Assembly (NCBI GenBank): GCA_015501595.1
Contig: JADNRX010000267.1
Location: forward strand, 1 to 64,000
Reading direction: 5' to 3'
DNA: 64,000 bases
From: Hymenopellis radicata
Lineage: Eukaryota > Basidiomycota > Agaricomycetes > Agaricales > Physalacriaceae
The notes beneath the pieces were generated by a model. That model was not told the DNA's origin, ran no database searches, and saw only the letters and a program-made list of their open reading frames with translations. Made by a program: the position numbers and the translations under genes. Below, one piece after another: positions 45,412 to 56,155 of this stretch; the first letter of the stretch is position 1, and every line of letters starts with the position of its first letter.

Positions 45412-45712
45412 GTTTGCGCCCGGGGTACAAGCCTGCACTGTCTTTACTGTCATAAGTCCAACTGTTTTGATGTCCGAAATCGTCGATTTAGACGTATATT
45501 TACTGTCTTTACTTGTCCGTCTGTGTCGCGCCATATTTGTACGTAGTCTTGCCCCAGAAAATACATACGTTGCCCATTTGAATTGCCCGTAAAAAGCTTG
45601 ATTATAAGTCCAAGTCACGAGAGAACAGGGCGGAAGCATACCTCGGTAACAGGGGACGTAGTGAATAAGCAGACAAGTCCGGCGCGATGATATGTGGCGC
45701 ACAAAAATAGTA

Positions 45713-46437
45713 TCATTTAAGGAATGTAAATTGTCGCTGATTTACGGCCTCCTCAAGTGTCCCCTCCATAGCGCTACATTGAATGTCAGTAATTGTTCGT
45801 AACAACCACTTTATGCCATCGCGGATACCCTGAACTTCGTAGTATTCCTCTGCCCAAGCACCTAAAATATTTAAGACCTCGCCCAAGTATACCTCAACCT
45901 CTCTCTCCATCTCGCTGATATCGTCTTGAATACGGTCGAGTAAGGGGGACGCCTCTCCTGGTGTATAATTCTTCTGCACGCGACGGAGTGTCCGCTTGAG
46001 GAATACCTGGTCGGAGGACTCGATGTAGTTATCAAAGCGTTGTTGCACATTGCGGGCCGCCTCAAGCGCGCTAGTCTCAGCATGTTCCGGATGTGTGTTT
46101 GGAGTCCTGGGGTATTCAGTCAGCCGTGTCAGCAATAACACAAGGCAATGACTTACATGGTGCATGCGACGGCAGACTCGAAAGTCTGACTCTGTCCTCC
46201 TTCGTCGACTTCCCTGTTCTCGTGATAGCGAGTACGCATTTGCTTCTTAACACGTTTATGTACCCTGTATGAAATGAATGGTGTCTCGAGCGCAATAATG
46301 TCAGGACAACTCTCACCGTGGATTAAAGTACCATTTATCTCGTGATGTTTTACGAGCAGCTTGTCTGGCCTCGTCGGTGTGGTATACAGGGGGCGGCCCC
46401 CAGCGTGTCGAGTTTTGCGCGGTCGTCCACCTGGCAT
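45713..46437 (-). CDS. Small AT-hook protein with charged helices (element-borne)
   Basis: ATG 46435-46437 opens M-P-G-G-R-P-R-K-T-R-H-A-G-G-R-P, two AT-hook-like cores. A charged middle (R-V-H-K-R-V-K-K-Q) and a C-terminal part with long E/R/L helices follow (Q-R-F-D-N-Y-I-E-S). Two introns (about 46268-46319 and 46106-46156) keep the later exons in frame. In exon 1 the frame after the second AT-hook reads better (E-A-R-Q-A-A-R-K-T-S-R-D-K-W) if one base changes in the C-run near 46390. The K-T-S-R-D-K-W-Y-F-N type segment is frequent in basidiomycete transposon neighbourhoods. Role unknown. Confidence 0.5.
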
Positions 46438-48015
46438 TCCGAGGTAGTGATGGTATAGAAGCAAGGGTGATCGTGCTCTACTAAGTGGTGAACGCGATCG
46501 AGTTGCTATAGTGTTAATGAACGTGAATGGACAATCTGGCAAGGCTATCAGATACAAACTGCTATAAATCTGATAAAATCATATCAAATTGTCCTGAATG
46601 TCCTCTTGCAAGTGGTGTATTCAGAATGTAAATCAAAACTCATTATCGTCGCTAACAACGGCGGAGAGGCGCATAGGGTTACTATAGAAGCGTGACCCGA
46701 TGCATGTCACGCAGATTCATCGTTTCTCTTTCTACCTCAACAATCCGTGGTTATCCTCGCAACGTCCTCAGTGGTCCAAGGTCTCTTTCTACCCCCAACC
46801 CAGCCATCACTGCTCTCCTTCTGGTTCACTGACTGGTACATCGCGTCATCTGAAGACCTCCTCAATACGCCGTTATGCCCGGGGAAACGTGAGTCCCTAC
46901 GCTTGTTATTTAGGGAGATCCTGACTCTCGAGGCGCCGAAGCAATGCACACAGTGTGCCACCTCGTCCCATTCGGCCACACCATAAGCTGGCGGACGTAC
47001 AGGCCCATTCCATGCAGCAGGGTGAACGGTGAGTGCACCTGGCTGTCTCTTGTATCTGGAGGTACTCACATAATTGTAGGTACGCCAACACCGATTCTAT
47101 GATGATGCTCGTAGCCCTCCATGGGACTGGAGTTTCCAGTTTGCCAGGGAGATATCTCGTACCCGTAGCCAGCACCACTTACGACATACAATGTCAGGCG
47201 GGTAGGGAACCAAGTGGAAGTAATATTCGTCAATAAAGAGTTTCTCGTTGCCTTAGTAGACTTGCGCGTAGCTGTCTCATTTGTCGCCAGTTTTTTTCAC
47301 TCTATGTTAGCATCATGTTTCGCTTGAATTGTTCCAGTTCTGGAATCATCTAATTTTAGAACCGCCGCCACAGATTGGTGATCGAGGTGATCGCTAAATG
47401 AAGGCCGTTAAGTCTACCGCGTTGTAATTCTGGTGCGATTGGGAAGCTAAGAGCCGTTAACTTCGATAGCGTCAATACAAAAGTGAAAATCTCGATTGAT
47501 TGATCAATTGAAAAGAGCACCCCAAAAAGGTGCGAATGACTTGCAGCATGCAGAGCGTCGGGTCGAACCGACGACCTGTCGAAGCGACAGATCATAACCT
47601 CCAGTGTCAACCACTGGGTCATATCTCCACATTTCTTCAACATACGGAGGGCTACGCAGCCCAAACGGGGAAGGTCCCAAAGGAGAAGAAGACCAGGGTA
47701 AAGAGGCGGCGAGATTTGGCGGGTACAGAATGGACACCGATTCCAGAAGTAGAAGTAGTGATCGTTCCGACCGTAGCACAGCCACAATCGTCTTCGTCTT
47801 GCCATCATCGTCTCCGCGAGTCGTCAGGTTCCCCGAATTCGAACCAGTGGCCGTCAACGTGTGCAGTGATTACCATTTTCATTGGTTTCCCGCTTGACAA
47901 GACGCCGCCTTCCTTTCCCTCCGCCGTCTTCCAAACAATTGCCCAGACGCCACCGTGCTTTCCCTCCCCCGTGCTTCGAGAGAAATTCCTGCCACGTATC
48001 CGCCTATCAAAGTCC
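46438..48015. other. Element interior with unresolved small frames
   Basis: Minus-strand segments near 46740-47180 (including W-N-G-P-V-R-P-P-A-Y and W-D-E-V-A-H-C-V-H-C) have protein-like composition but no convincing full gene. A tRNA-like SINE head lies at 47553-47625. The start of the long gene at 48016 could lie further upstream than modelled. Confidence 0.3.
47553..47625 (-). repeat. tRNA-like SINE head, copy 2
   Basis: On the minus strand, an A-box-like TGACCCAGTGGTTG (within 47604-47621) is followed about 50 bp later by a perfect B-box core GGTTCGACCC (47560-47569), with a CGTCG/CGACG stem around it. No acceptor stem closes, so it is a SINE-type head or tRNA relic. Confidence 0.4.
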
Positions 48016-50621
48016 AATGAACGGATCACGATGTTTGGTGAGTTCACATGTCTGTCTTCCTCCTCCGAATGGCACACTCAGCCGTCGTCAGGAATGGCGA
48101 TCTCGCTACCTTCTCGCAAGTCCAAGCATAGCAGCAACAGGTGTTTTCTGTTTGGTAACCACGCCATGCACAGTGAACGTGGATTTCACGGAAGATGTAT
48201 CCGCGCGGCGTCTCAATGGTCGAATAGCGGTTTAATTGCAACGCCACCTGCGCGCATCCACCCGCCTAAGGTACGGCCATGTTTTTCACATCACCGTGAC
48301 GATCATTAACAATCATTTGCCCATTTCAAGGACCTTCCGCAGCTTCTTATGCGAGAGTCTAGCGACTCCTCCGTCAATCCCAGCAACGTGCAATTCATAT
48401 CCAACGCCACTGAGGATTTTCCCCATCTGATCTGCACGAGAAGTCTCTGTTCAGAATGCTCGATTGGTCGTTGGAGCAGCGCCGACAGATACCCCCGAGG
48501 ACATATCAACGCGGGGCGAGTCGATATGGAGGCCTATTTAGTACAAGAGGATGGCGTTCATTCAGATCGCCAACTCTTTCGCGCTATGGCTACCCTTTCC
48601 CCCAGTACGGTCGTCCATCCCTCGCTCGACTACGAATCAACGATGACTTTACGCGAAAATGAATCCGCGCTTCTCTTTGACCTTCATTGGAGTCAAGACC
48701 CTTTTGACGGCGGCACCGACCTTCCGCTTATCGATGTGGTGGGTGTTCTGCGACGGTCCATAATTTAACGGTACTAACTTCTCTCCTTCACAGCCGAGCC
48801 AAAAATTGGAGATTGGCCACAACGTACGAATCCTTCCGATGTTGATTTCTATCTGCTAACTTGGGTTTCTCTTCTGCTAGCGCTTCAGTCCGGAGCAGCT
48901 CCGCTGCGCCAATAACTGCTCCGCCGACTGGGGTTCTCTCTTCGACGATGCCATGCGTTCCAAAAACTTGCGTAGGATTCGGCTGCGCGAGCGTCAGTTG
49001 TTCTTTGAGATCAATCGCCGCTGGCCTATACCTGCCGGACCGCAGAAGATGGAGCTGCAGGCTAACCGCCTGAGAGTACGTGGAATGTTGGTCCCGATTC
49101 CCCTCATATCTGATTCTTCTTTCCACCTAGGTCTGGATCAAAGTAATGTGGTTTTTCCACATGATGCGTTGCCTTCGCTTCGGGCTGTGCGCGCCTCCGG
49201 GTTTGGCACCATCTCTCTACTCCATAGAGCGTATCCTTGCACCCGCGTCACCGTTGTCAACGCCCATCCCACCCAGCTCTTTGGCGGGCTCGTCTTTATC
49301 TTCGTCGGGTCCTACCCGTTATACCTCCAGAGTTCTTCCTGCCCTGGATGCTGAGATGGCACGGATCTCTGGCCACAACAAAATTCCGCCCGAATACCAA
49401 ATCAACGACGCTTTGCTTCAAGACTGGTCGGTCATTCCCGTCGCAGAGCGCCTGGAGCGCCTTGAACGGCGTAGAACCAAAGTCCCCCGCCCCATTGACT
49501 CGCGCCATCCGTTCTATCTTCGCAACCCTCGGATTGCTCCCTACCCTTTGCCTGTACCGCCGAGGCAGTCGCCCTCCCGCAGTTCTGAGGAGGACAACGT
49601 GCGCCTCATTAGCGAGGCCCTAGCGCGTCCGCCTCCGGCGGTACATTATTCATCGCTCGGCTCCATTCCTCCCTCTTCATCGACTTCCACTCTTACCTCA
49701 GGCGCATCCTGCTGTGCGAGTTCCTCGTCACAGGCTGACACCGCTCCAACCGTTCCTAATTCTCCAGTACTTAAGTCTTCCGATTACACCAACACCAACA
49801 TCCTCCACTCCCACCCCACGGACCCGGTCGAGTTGTTGTCGAGGCTGGGTTCAAGGTCTTCCCCCGGGATTGCTTCTGATTTCGAGATACTCATTGCCTG
49901 TCTGAAACGAGTCCTGCCGAACCAAGCGGTCACGGATTCCTGCCAGTTTCTGGTAGATGAACTATCTGCCGACGGGATTAGGCGCGCACACTCCAAGATC
50001 AATTCACTGGAGCGCGTCGCGAACCGACTTCGGGAGGTCATCGCCGATGAACTCCGTGTGCGTAGGGACGCTTTGCGTCGCCGCGAGTCCCTTTTGGTAT
50101 CCAACTGGGAGGACGAGTATCTTGCAAATGCTCGCGAGGACAAGGAGGTTGAGGCAGAAGTGGAGGAACTTTTGCAGGGACGTCGTCCCACACCATCCCC
50201 GCCTCCACCCCCCCGCCATGAACATCCGTATTTCGTTTCTTCCGTGCGTCTGTCGGGTCTACGAGCACCACCTACATCTCGCATCGGTCCTCCACCGCCT
50301 TTGCAACCTGGATCTCCCACTCCGTCGTTCATTCCGGGTCCGCCGCCACCGTCGCCCACGGAGTCATACCCACCATCTGCAGGCGGTGGTCCGGTTATCT
50401 GGGATGATGCTCCCAGCGCATCAGTCGATCCCGACGAACCTGATGTTGACGAAGACAAGGTGATTACGTCTTCTTTCTATCAGGACCTGGCTCGGGACAT
50501 CAGTGTTGATGCCTCTATTGATAGCGTCATGTTGCGAACCCTCACGCAACTCGCGGAGGGGACGCCGGATGACATATTGAACAAATGTGTTGATTCTATG
50601 CTTGAGGAGGCTGGTTCTTAG
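48016..50621 (+). CDS. Unrecognised 800-residue element-borne protein
   Basis: Every exon from ATG 48016 to TAG 50619-50621 joins in phase: 48016-48036, 48081-48270, 48331-48735 or so, a ten-codon exon near 48794, 48880-49077, then a long exon from 49132. The N-terminal part carries a L-H-W-S-Q-D-P segment. The middle has W-G-S-L-F-D-D-A and an R-L-R-E-R-Q-L-F-F-E-I helix. The C-terminal 490 codons are largely Ser/Pro-rich with a long basic coiled coil (R-L-R-E-V-I-A-D-E-L-R) at 50020 and an acidic end. No known family. The unbroken frame across seven junctions shows it is or was recently under selection. Confidence 0.62.
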
Positions 50622-50664
50622 GTGATGTTGGTTTTTGATATCTGTAAGCGAAGTTCCTCCTGCG

Positions 50665-50790
50665 TATTCTGTACACTCCTGCGTTATTTATGGTTCCTGC
50701 GTTATTTATGGTTCCTGCGTTATTTATCCAACACTCTTGCATTATTTATCCTACACTCTTGCATTATTTATTCTGCATTATTGATCCTAG
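50665..50790. repeat. Short minisatellite after the 48-50.6 kb gene
   Basis: Tandem copies of about 17 bp of the form CTGCGTTATTTATGGTT change into CTTGCATTATTTATCCT variants, about seven units in all. It lies in the 3' untranslated region of the preceding gene. Confidence 0.7.
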
Positions 50791-51161
50791 ACTTGCGTAG
50801 CTTCTTGTTTCCTTGGCTTCTTAGATATCTCCCCGCCGTGCTTATTGCATTCAATCCTAGAATAAGTTTACCGTAGACATAGATTACCGTTGTTATACAG
50901 ACAAGATGTCGTCCTTCTGATGAGTTACAAGCCCAAAGCGCCCGATGCCTTGAGCCCGCCTTGGTCCTCGCCGCTGGCCGGCTTATTTGGAGATAATGTG
51001 TCTCGGAAAACACCGTCGAGGCCAAAAAACGCCGTCGATTGCGGCATTTATCAAAGATCCCGGTCTGGACTCATCATTCTTCCTCACTTTCGAGAATCGG
51101 TGGCGACTTGTTATCCGCCGTAGGTACGTGTCAATTCACTGTGCGTACATGAAACTACCCT

Positions 51162-51733
51162 TTACTGCGCAGGCTCTGGGAAGAGGTACTCAAAATCATC
51201 GACCATCTCGTGCAGGATGTCGAAGCGCACGGTGATCACGTCCATACGGCCGTCTTTGCCCTCAGGACGCCCGTCACCGCTCCAGTGCGTAGCCAGCGTG
51301 TTGATGTAGAACTTGAGAATGGACTAATGCTATTGTCAGAAGATGGCACGCGTAACTGTGGATCAACTCACCTTCTTCCGCTCCCTGGCACTGTTCGGTT
51401 CCTCAGGAAAACGACCCGCCCACTCACGGAAGAAGTCGTTGAGCCACGCTTTCGGCTTGTTCTCGCGGACCTTCCTCTCAAAGTCGCCAAATGAGGCCGT
51501 CAAGACCTCATGCTGGGACCTCGTGAAAGCGCGAGGGACGTTGTACGTTGCCGTGGTGAAAAATTCAGGGTACGGATGGTCTTGTCGAGGAGCACTCGGT
51601 CTGGTCCAAAAGGTCAGTTCATGCGCGTATAATCGTCAAAGGAGACTGACGGCAGAGACAGAACAGCACGACGGTACGCCAGCTCGTAGGTACGCTCCTC
51701 GGGGGTCATCTGGGTCTCCCAAAGACGGGGCAT
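51162..51733 (-). CDS. Unrecognised element-borne protein divergent from the KDZ transposase
   Basis: Read on the minus strand, ATG 51731-51733 opens M-P-R-L-W-E-T-Q-M-T. An intron (about 51605-51655) joins to P-S-A-P-R-Q-D-H-P-Y-P-E-F-F, and another (about 51320-51372) to S-I-L-K-F-Y-I-N-T-L. The frame ends at TAA 51162-51164, or continues if GTAAAG there acts as a donor. Composition is strongly protein-like: K-A-W-L-N-D-F-F-R-E-W and H-W-S-G-D-G-R-P-E-G-K-D-G-R-M. A minus-strand TATAAAA lies 41 bp upstream. The gap to the transposase ATG is only 160 bp, so both may share a promoter. Function unknown. Confidence 0.55.
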
Positions 51734-51773
51734 CAGGATGGAGTCTTGTGGTAGGATGGACGGCGTTCACCCG

Positions 51774-51780
51774 TTTTATA
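51774..51780 (-). promoter_or_regulatory. TATA box upstream of the gene at 51162-51733
   Basis: TATAAAA on the minus strand, 41 bp before the start codon, inside the 160-bp divergent interval shared with the KDZ transposase. Confidence 0.5.
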
Positions 51781-51893
51781 CATTGTTTGGGTGGCGGCGG
51801 ACGTAATACGTCGTGTCAACCACAGCAAATAGACGCACAGTGGCTGCTTTTTTCGCCCTTTTTCGCCATTTTCTGTTTCACTTGGACGCTTCG

Positions 51894-54800
51894 ATGTTCA
51901 ATGTTAGCTCTTTTCGGAGGGCGCGCCGTACCAAGAGGACACACGAATCCCATCCATACTCGAGGCCAGGCCCGACCGAGCCGCGCCACAGAGTTTCTTC
52001 TCATTCATCGAGACCCAGCCAACCTGAGGCGCAAGAAGACGATTCCATTAGGACCCAGCGCTACGTTCGGGATGACTTGGGGTATCTACGTACGGTTGAA
52101 GGCCTCTCTTTCGGCAGTGATATCAACGCGTCCCGTCGTCAGGATTCCTCCAGTGATGAAGACGAGGACGGTAGTGGCGACGAGCGAAATAGTGATCCGC
52201 AGGATGAGGTGATCATGGAGGCTGCTTCGGACGGGGTGGACGAGGACGAGCCCGGCGTGGAGTGTTCTGGCGCGCCCAAGAAACGCGAAGTCCCGAGGCC
52301 ACCAACAGGAAGGGTGCGTACATTGTCTCATTTCCTCGCCTTTCCTCAATACAGTATCAATCCCAGAGACGCGCAATGGATGTCTGGAAGGGCCGACTCG
52401 GCGGACGAAACTACTCTCAGGAATTTCTATATGAATTGGTACGATTGAAGGGTCGGGGTGGCGCTGACAAGAGAAAATGCCATACTTGCAGCAAACCAGA
52501 TGGCGCCATCTATCGCTGCAGGGAATGTTGCGTCAAGCGTCTGGTGTGCAAGGAATGTTGTTTAGCGGCGCACGGCCGACTTCCGCTCCACATTATTCGG
52601 GTATGTAGATTTTTTCTATCGCGAATTCGTTAACTGATGTCTATCTGCGCGCTAGGAGTGGGACGGGGAGCGGTTTAGGAAGGTGACTCTACGCAGTATG
52701 GGCCTCCGAGTGTATCTAGGGCACGAGGATGGTTCGCGTTGCTTTATGCCTCGGGTGGACCCTCATCCCCTCGTCGTCATGCACGTAACAGGTTTGCATG
52801 AGGTGTCGGTGCGGTATTGCAACTGTCTCGAAGCGATCCCTCGTCGTCAACAGCTTTTGCGTTTTGGCTGGTATCCGGCTACCGTACACAGGCCTGCGAC
52901 ATGCGCGACATTACAGCTCCTCGACTTGTTCCATGGCTTGACCTTGAATGGTAAGCTATCAGCATACAATTTCTACAAGACCCTCGTGTACATTACGGAT
53001 GCCTTGGGGATCAAGGTACCCAAGGTACGATCTCGCAGTCATAAAGTATAGCGTACTGATTCTTTGACATAGAAACGATACCAGCCTTTATTGCGGATGA
53101 TCCGCCAATATCGACATTTGCTGATGATGATGCGCGGTGGCAAGGCTAGCCAAAAGGACGGCGCCAGCCGGTTCCAACGTGGCGAGCTGACCATTCAGTG
53201 CCCTGCGTGCCCAATTCCTACTGTGAATCTGCCTCCCGATTGGAAGGAACGCATTGACAAGTTAAGTTGATTAATCTCACCTTTTGGGCAGAATACTCAC
53301 CAAAGCGTTTAGATATTTATACCGCAAGATTGTTTCCGTTGATGCCTGTTTCCGCCTAGTAAATTTATTTCGTTCGAATCAATCTGCCGACCCATCGCTC
53401 CACCCGGGGGCGGGTTACATGGTGGAGGATACAGGCGACTACGGGATGCACATCTTGAAAAATGCGACACAGAAAGATGCAAGTTCGATGACTTAGATTG
53501 ATTGAATATTGACTGACAGTTCATACAGATTAGTACCTGCAGCGGATTCAAGGCCCTTGCACACGCGGACGCAAAGTGGCATACGGGGATGAGGTCAACT
53601 GGCGTTATGGCTGTCTGCTGTTCTCGGCACGAAATGGTTTGCTCTCAGGCAGTTGGGAACCTGCAGAAAGGCGAGAGGTTTGTGGATTTGATTACTACTG
53701 AATTTCTGATGTCTGACGGAGAATCGTAGATATTGCAACGCCGATTATGTTGTATGCTCAGCGCTTCAGGACTCTCATGACCTGACGGACGTGTTATTCT
53801 CATACGATATTGCGTGTCAGTGGATTATTAATTTCCTGGAACGTATGGAGGCACTCCCGGAGCATCTTCAGCTACCGGACGATATGGAGTTGAGCGCGGC
53901 GATTCCAAAGGGCCACTGCCCGGGGCATCAGCTAAGTTGTCAGATCGCGTGGGCCATGGGGATCCAAGTTGGTGTGGGGCGTACGGATGGCGAGGCGATC
54001 GAGCGCCTGTGGGCATTTGTCCGCATGTGTGCGAGCAGTATCAAGGAAATGGGCCCAGGGTCTCGAGCTGATACGCTGGACGATCAGTTCGGTTTCCATA
54101 ACTGGTGTAAGTTAATTGGGATGGGTACGTGCCTCGTCTTATACCGTCAGTTTTTATTGACAGATAATCCTGTAGGCTTAACATTCTTAAAGCGTAGTAG
54201 CAAGGCAAAAGTTCAGGGTATCAAGCAAACCACGTTACATGAAGACTTCACCGCGCACTTGCCCTCGGATGTAGTGGCACGTTGGACGGAATGGGTAGAA
54301 GCTTGGGAGAAGGACAAAGAAAGTCGGCCGAATCCATATGCGCAGGATGATTCTAAGCGTGAGTTTAAGTCCTTTATCACTGTTATCTATCTGACTCGAC
54401 TGTAAAGGCGACACAGAGGCGAAGGCGCGCTATCGCATACGAGAGAGAGAGAGACTGGCCTGTGAGGCTGGGGAGATGCCGTTACACGACACATCGCCAT
54501 GCGGGCTTCTAACGAATGGTTTCCTGATAGAAGAACATCAGTAGGTCGAGTTTAGTTCGTTTTGAATGATGCGCATCTAACGGCGTTAACAGAGCTAAGC
54601 TCAGACTCCTCACAGACGGCGAGGGAACCTTAACGCACGCTCAGGCAAGCGACATCCAGAAGAAGCGCGTGGCGCTAGCGAGACGTATTCGAAACTTCCG
54701 CACGGTTCAACTGGTCTACATGCCCGGCGTTCAGGCAGAACTGCGACGCGAAAGCGTGGCACGTACTGCTGCCTTAGAGGTTGAAGACCAGAAACTCTGG

Positions 54801-55660
54801 CTACCATCCGATTTCTCAGCGGACAAGAGGTCGACAGCATGTTTAGGGGATATCGCAAAGAAGGAAGCAGAAATTCGGAAAGGTCAATGCCACGATGCTT
54901 TACAAGCTATGCGAGACTGTGAGCGTGCGTTGAGGACTCTCGCCATGTATCGGAGGGATGAGACAGACGGACAGGGCGTGAGAACGCGCGCGCAGACGAG
55001 CATCAATACGATTGAGGCTCGGCGGAACTACAACGCTGACAGGTATCGATGTTGTCGACGTGCTCTGGAACGTTTAGAGCCTGGTGGTTCGTGGAGGGTG
55101 GAGCTGAGGCCTCTGAGAGAAGCAGATGTTACGAACATGACGGGTGGAAGTTTTGACATCGACGTGCTTCTGCCTATGGGCCAAGGTGAAACCGAGCTGT
55201 CATGGGTTTGGGCAACTGAGACTGGTCAAGGGGACGATGTCATCGAAAGTGAGTAGCTTTTATTTTCTTTATCGTATTTCTTTATCGTAATTCTAATGCT
55301 TTAGGTTGCCGAGTGGAGTGGCTGAAGAGCCGGGCTCGTTCGATGCGTTGGTCGGAGGAGCGCAAGTTTCTGGCGGAGGAAGTGCGGCGCACACCGATAA
55401 CGCTCGAGAAGAAGGCGTTGTGGTGGGATGAGCGCCGCGAAAGCGAAGATCAGAGTCTGGGGGATGACATAAAGGAAGGGATTCGTGCGTATTCCGCACA
55501 GCAGGCTGCTGTGTGTCGTATGCTGTCATCGTCGTTCAAAACCTTATGGGATTTGGAAGGGGTTGATGTTGCAGAAGACGACGATGAATGGGAGGAGATT
55601 GATGAAGCGGAGGAGGGAGGCGAGAGTGAGGACGAGACATTGGTTGATGGTGATGAGTAG
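51894..55660 (+). CDS. KDZ-family transposase with N-terminal CxC2 zinc cluster
   Basis: DDE/RNase H-fold transposase of the Kyakuja-Dileera-Zisupton group. The start is ATG 51894. A disordered acidic N-terminus is followed (intron 52314-52357) by the CxC2 cluster: C-H-T-C, C-R-E-C-C, C-K-E-C-C and A-A-H-G. The catalytic core has V-D-A-C-F-R-L-V (first Asp, 53340), Y-D-I-A-C-Q-W (second Asp, 53800), I-P-K-G-H-C-P-G-H, and the signature V-G-R-T-D-G-E-A-I-E-R-L-W-A plus K-E-M-G-P-G-S-R-A-D-T-L-D-D (54000-54080). A helical C-terminal domain ends acidic at TAG 55658-55660. About ten introns; the one before 53314 must use the GTTTAG acceptor to avoid a stop. Apparently complete, so possibly active. 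Confidence 0.85.
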
Positions 55661-55819
55661 TACCGATTGATATTGTTTTAGCCTCGTGTTATACAAGTAT
55701 ATTATCCTGTATACAATGTGTAAAGTGCAGAGCATTTCGAACCATTTCATGATTCCATTAATCAAAAGGTGAGGGAGAGGTGACTTGAGGCTATACGCTT
55801 CAAGCATAACAGGTGTGTA

Positions 55820-55905
55820 TAGCCTAGCGGTCGTACATATTACTGGTTGTCTACGTCGCCCTTTGAAGCTTTTGCAGGTCAACCGTTCGATTCCCGCTTG
55901 AGCCT
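55820..55905 (+). repeat. tRNA-derived SINE-like head, copy 3
   Basis: A-box-like TAGCCTAGCGG (55820-55830) and B-box-like CGTTCGATTCC (55884-55894), 64 bp apart. Directly followed by copy 4. Confidence 0.45.
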
Positions 55906-55955
55906 GGGGTCCAAGCGGGGACGTGAGGCGTATAGTCAACATGCCACTAAGCTTG

Positions 55956-56040
55956 TATGGCCTAGCGGTCTGTAGGTTCATGGACATAGCGAGCCAGAGA
56001 ATTTTGAGCATGGTTGAGGGTTCAATTCTTGTTGATCTCC
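55956..56040 (+). repeat. tRNA-derived SINE-like head, copy 4
   Basis: A-box-like TGGCCTAGCGG and B-box-like GGTTCAATTC (56019-56028), about 62 bp apart. It ends at the right inverted repeat of the composite element. The A-box matches copy 1 at 10 of 11 bases. Confidence 0.45.
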
Positions 56041-56155
56041 TTTTTCCAACAAATTGCCTATTTGACAAATAGGTGTCGGTCGACAGACTGTCCATCGACA
56101 CATTATTTGGCAAACACAATTGTGTCCATCGACAGGCTATTAGGCAAACAGGGGA

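Larger units (their letters stand above)
39712..56155. mobile_element. Composite KDZ transposon candidate bounded by long inverted repeats
   Basis: The left end (39712-39810) and the right end (56045-56155) match in inverted orientation. Over the core from GCCTGTC to CAAAT, a hand alignment gives 65 of 78 identical bases. Inside are the KDZ transposase (51894-55660) and five other protein genes, plus a tRNA-like gene and a repeat array. KDZ transposons are known to carry long terminal repeats and extra genes. I could not find a clean target-site duplication: the outer 8-mers near 39711 and 56156 are AT-rich but not equal. The element span is an inference from the repeats; the genes inside are directly visible. 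Confidence 0.65.

Noticed and set aside
49784..50458. 224-codon minus-strand frame
   Set aside because: Antisense shadow of the in-phase exon of the 48-50.6 kb gene.
51343..52212. 289-codon plus-strand frame
   Set aside because: Runs across the opposite-strand exons, the divergent promoter and the transposase start, with no family features.
51894..55660. UAG readthrough in the transposase linked to the CTA tRNA
   Set aside because: The apparent TAG near 53311 disappears when the GTTTAG acceptor is used; no UAG-dependent frame remains.
39712..56155. TET/JBP dioxygenase as cargo
   Set aside because: Basidiomycete KDZ elements are known to associate with TET/JBP genes, so I looked for an HxD...H...R pattern, but no element gene shows it.
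39712..56155. Target-site duplication of the composite element
   Set aside because: The candidate 8-mers beside the ends are AT-rich but not identical, so I do not claim one.
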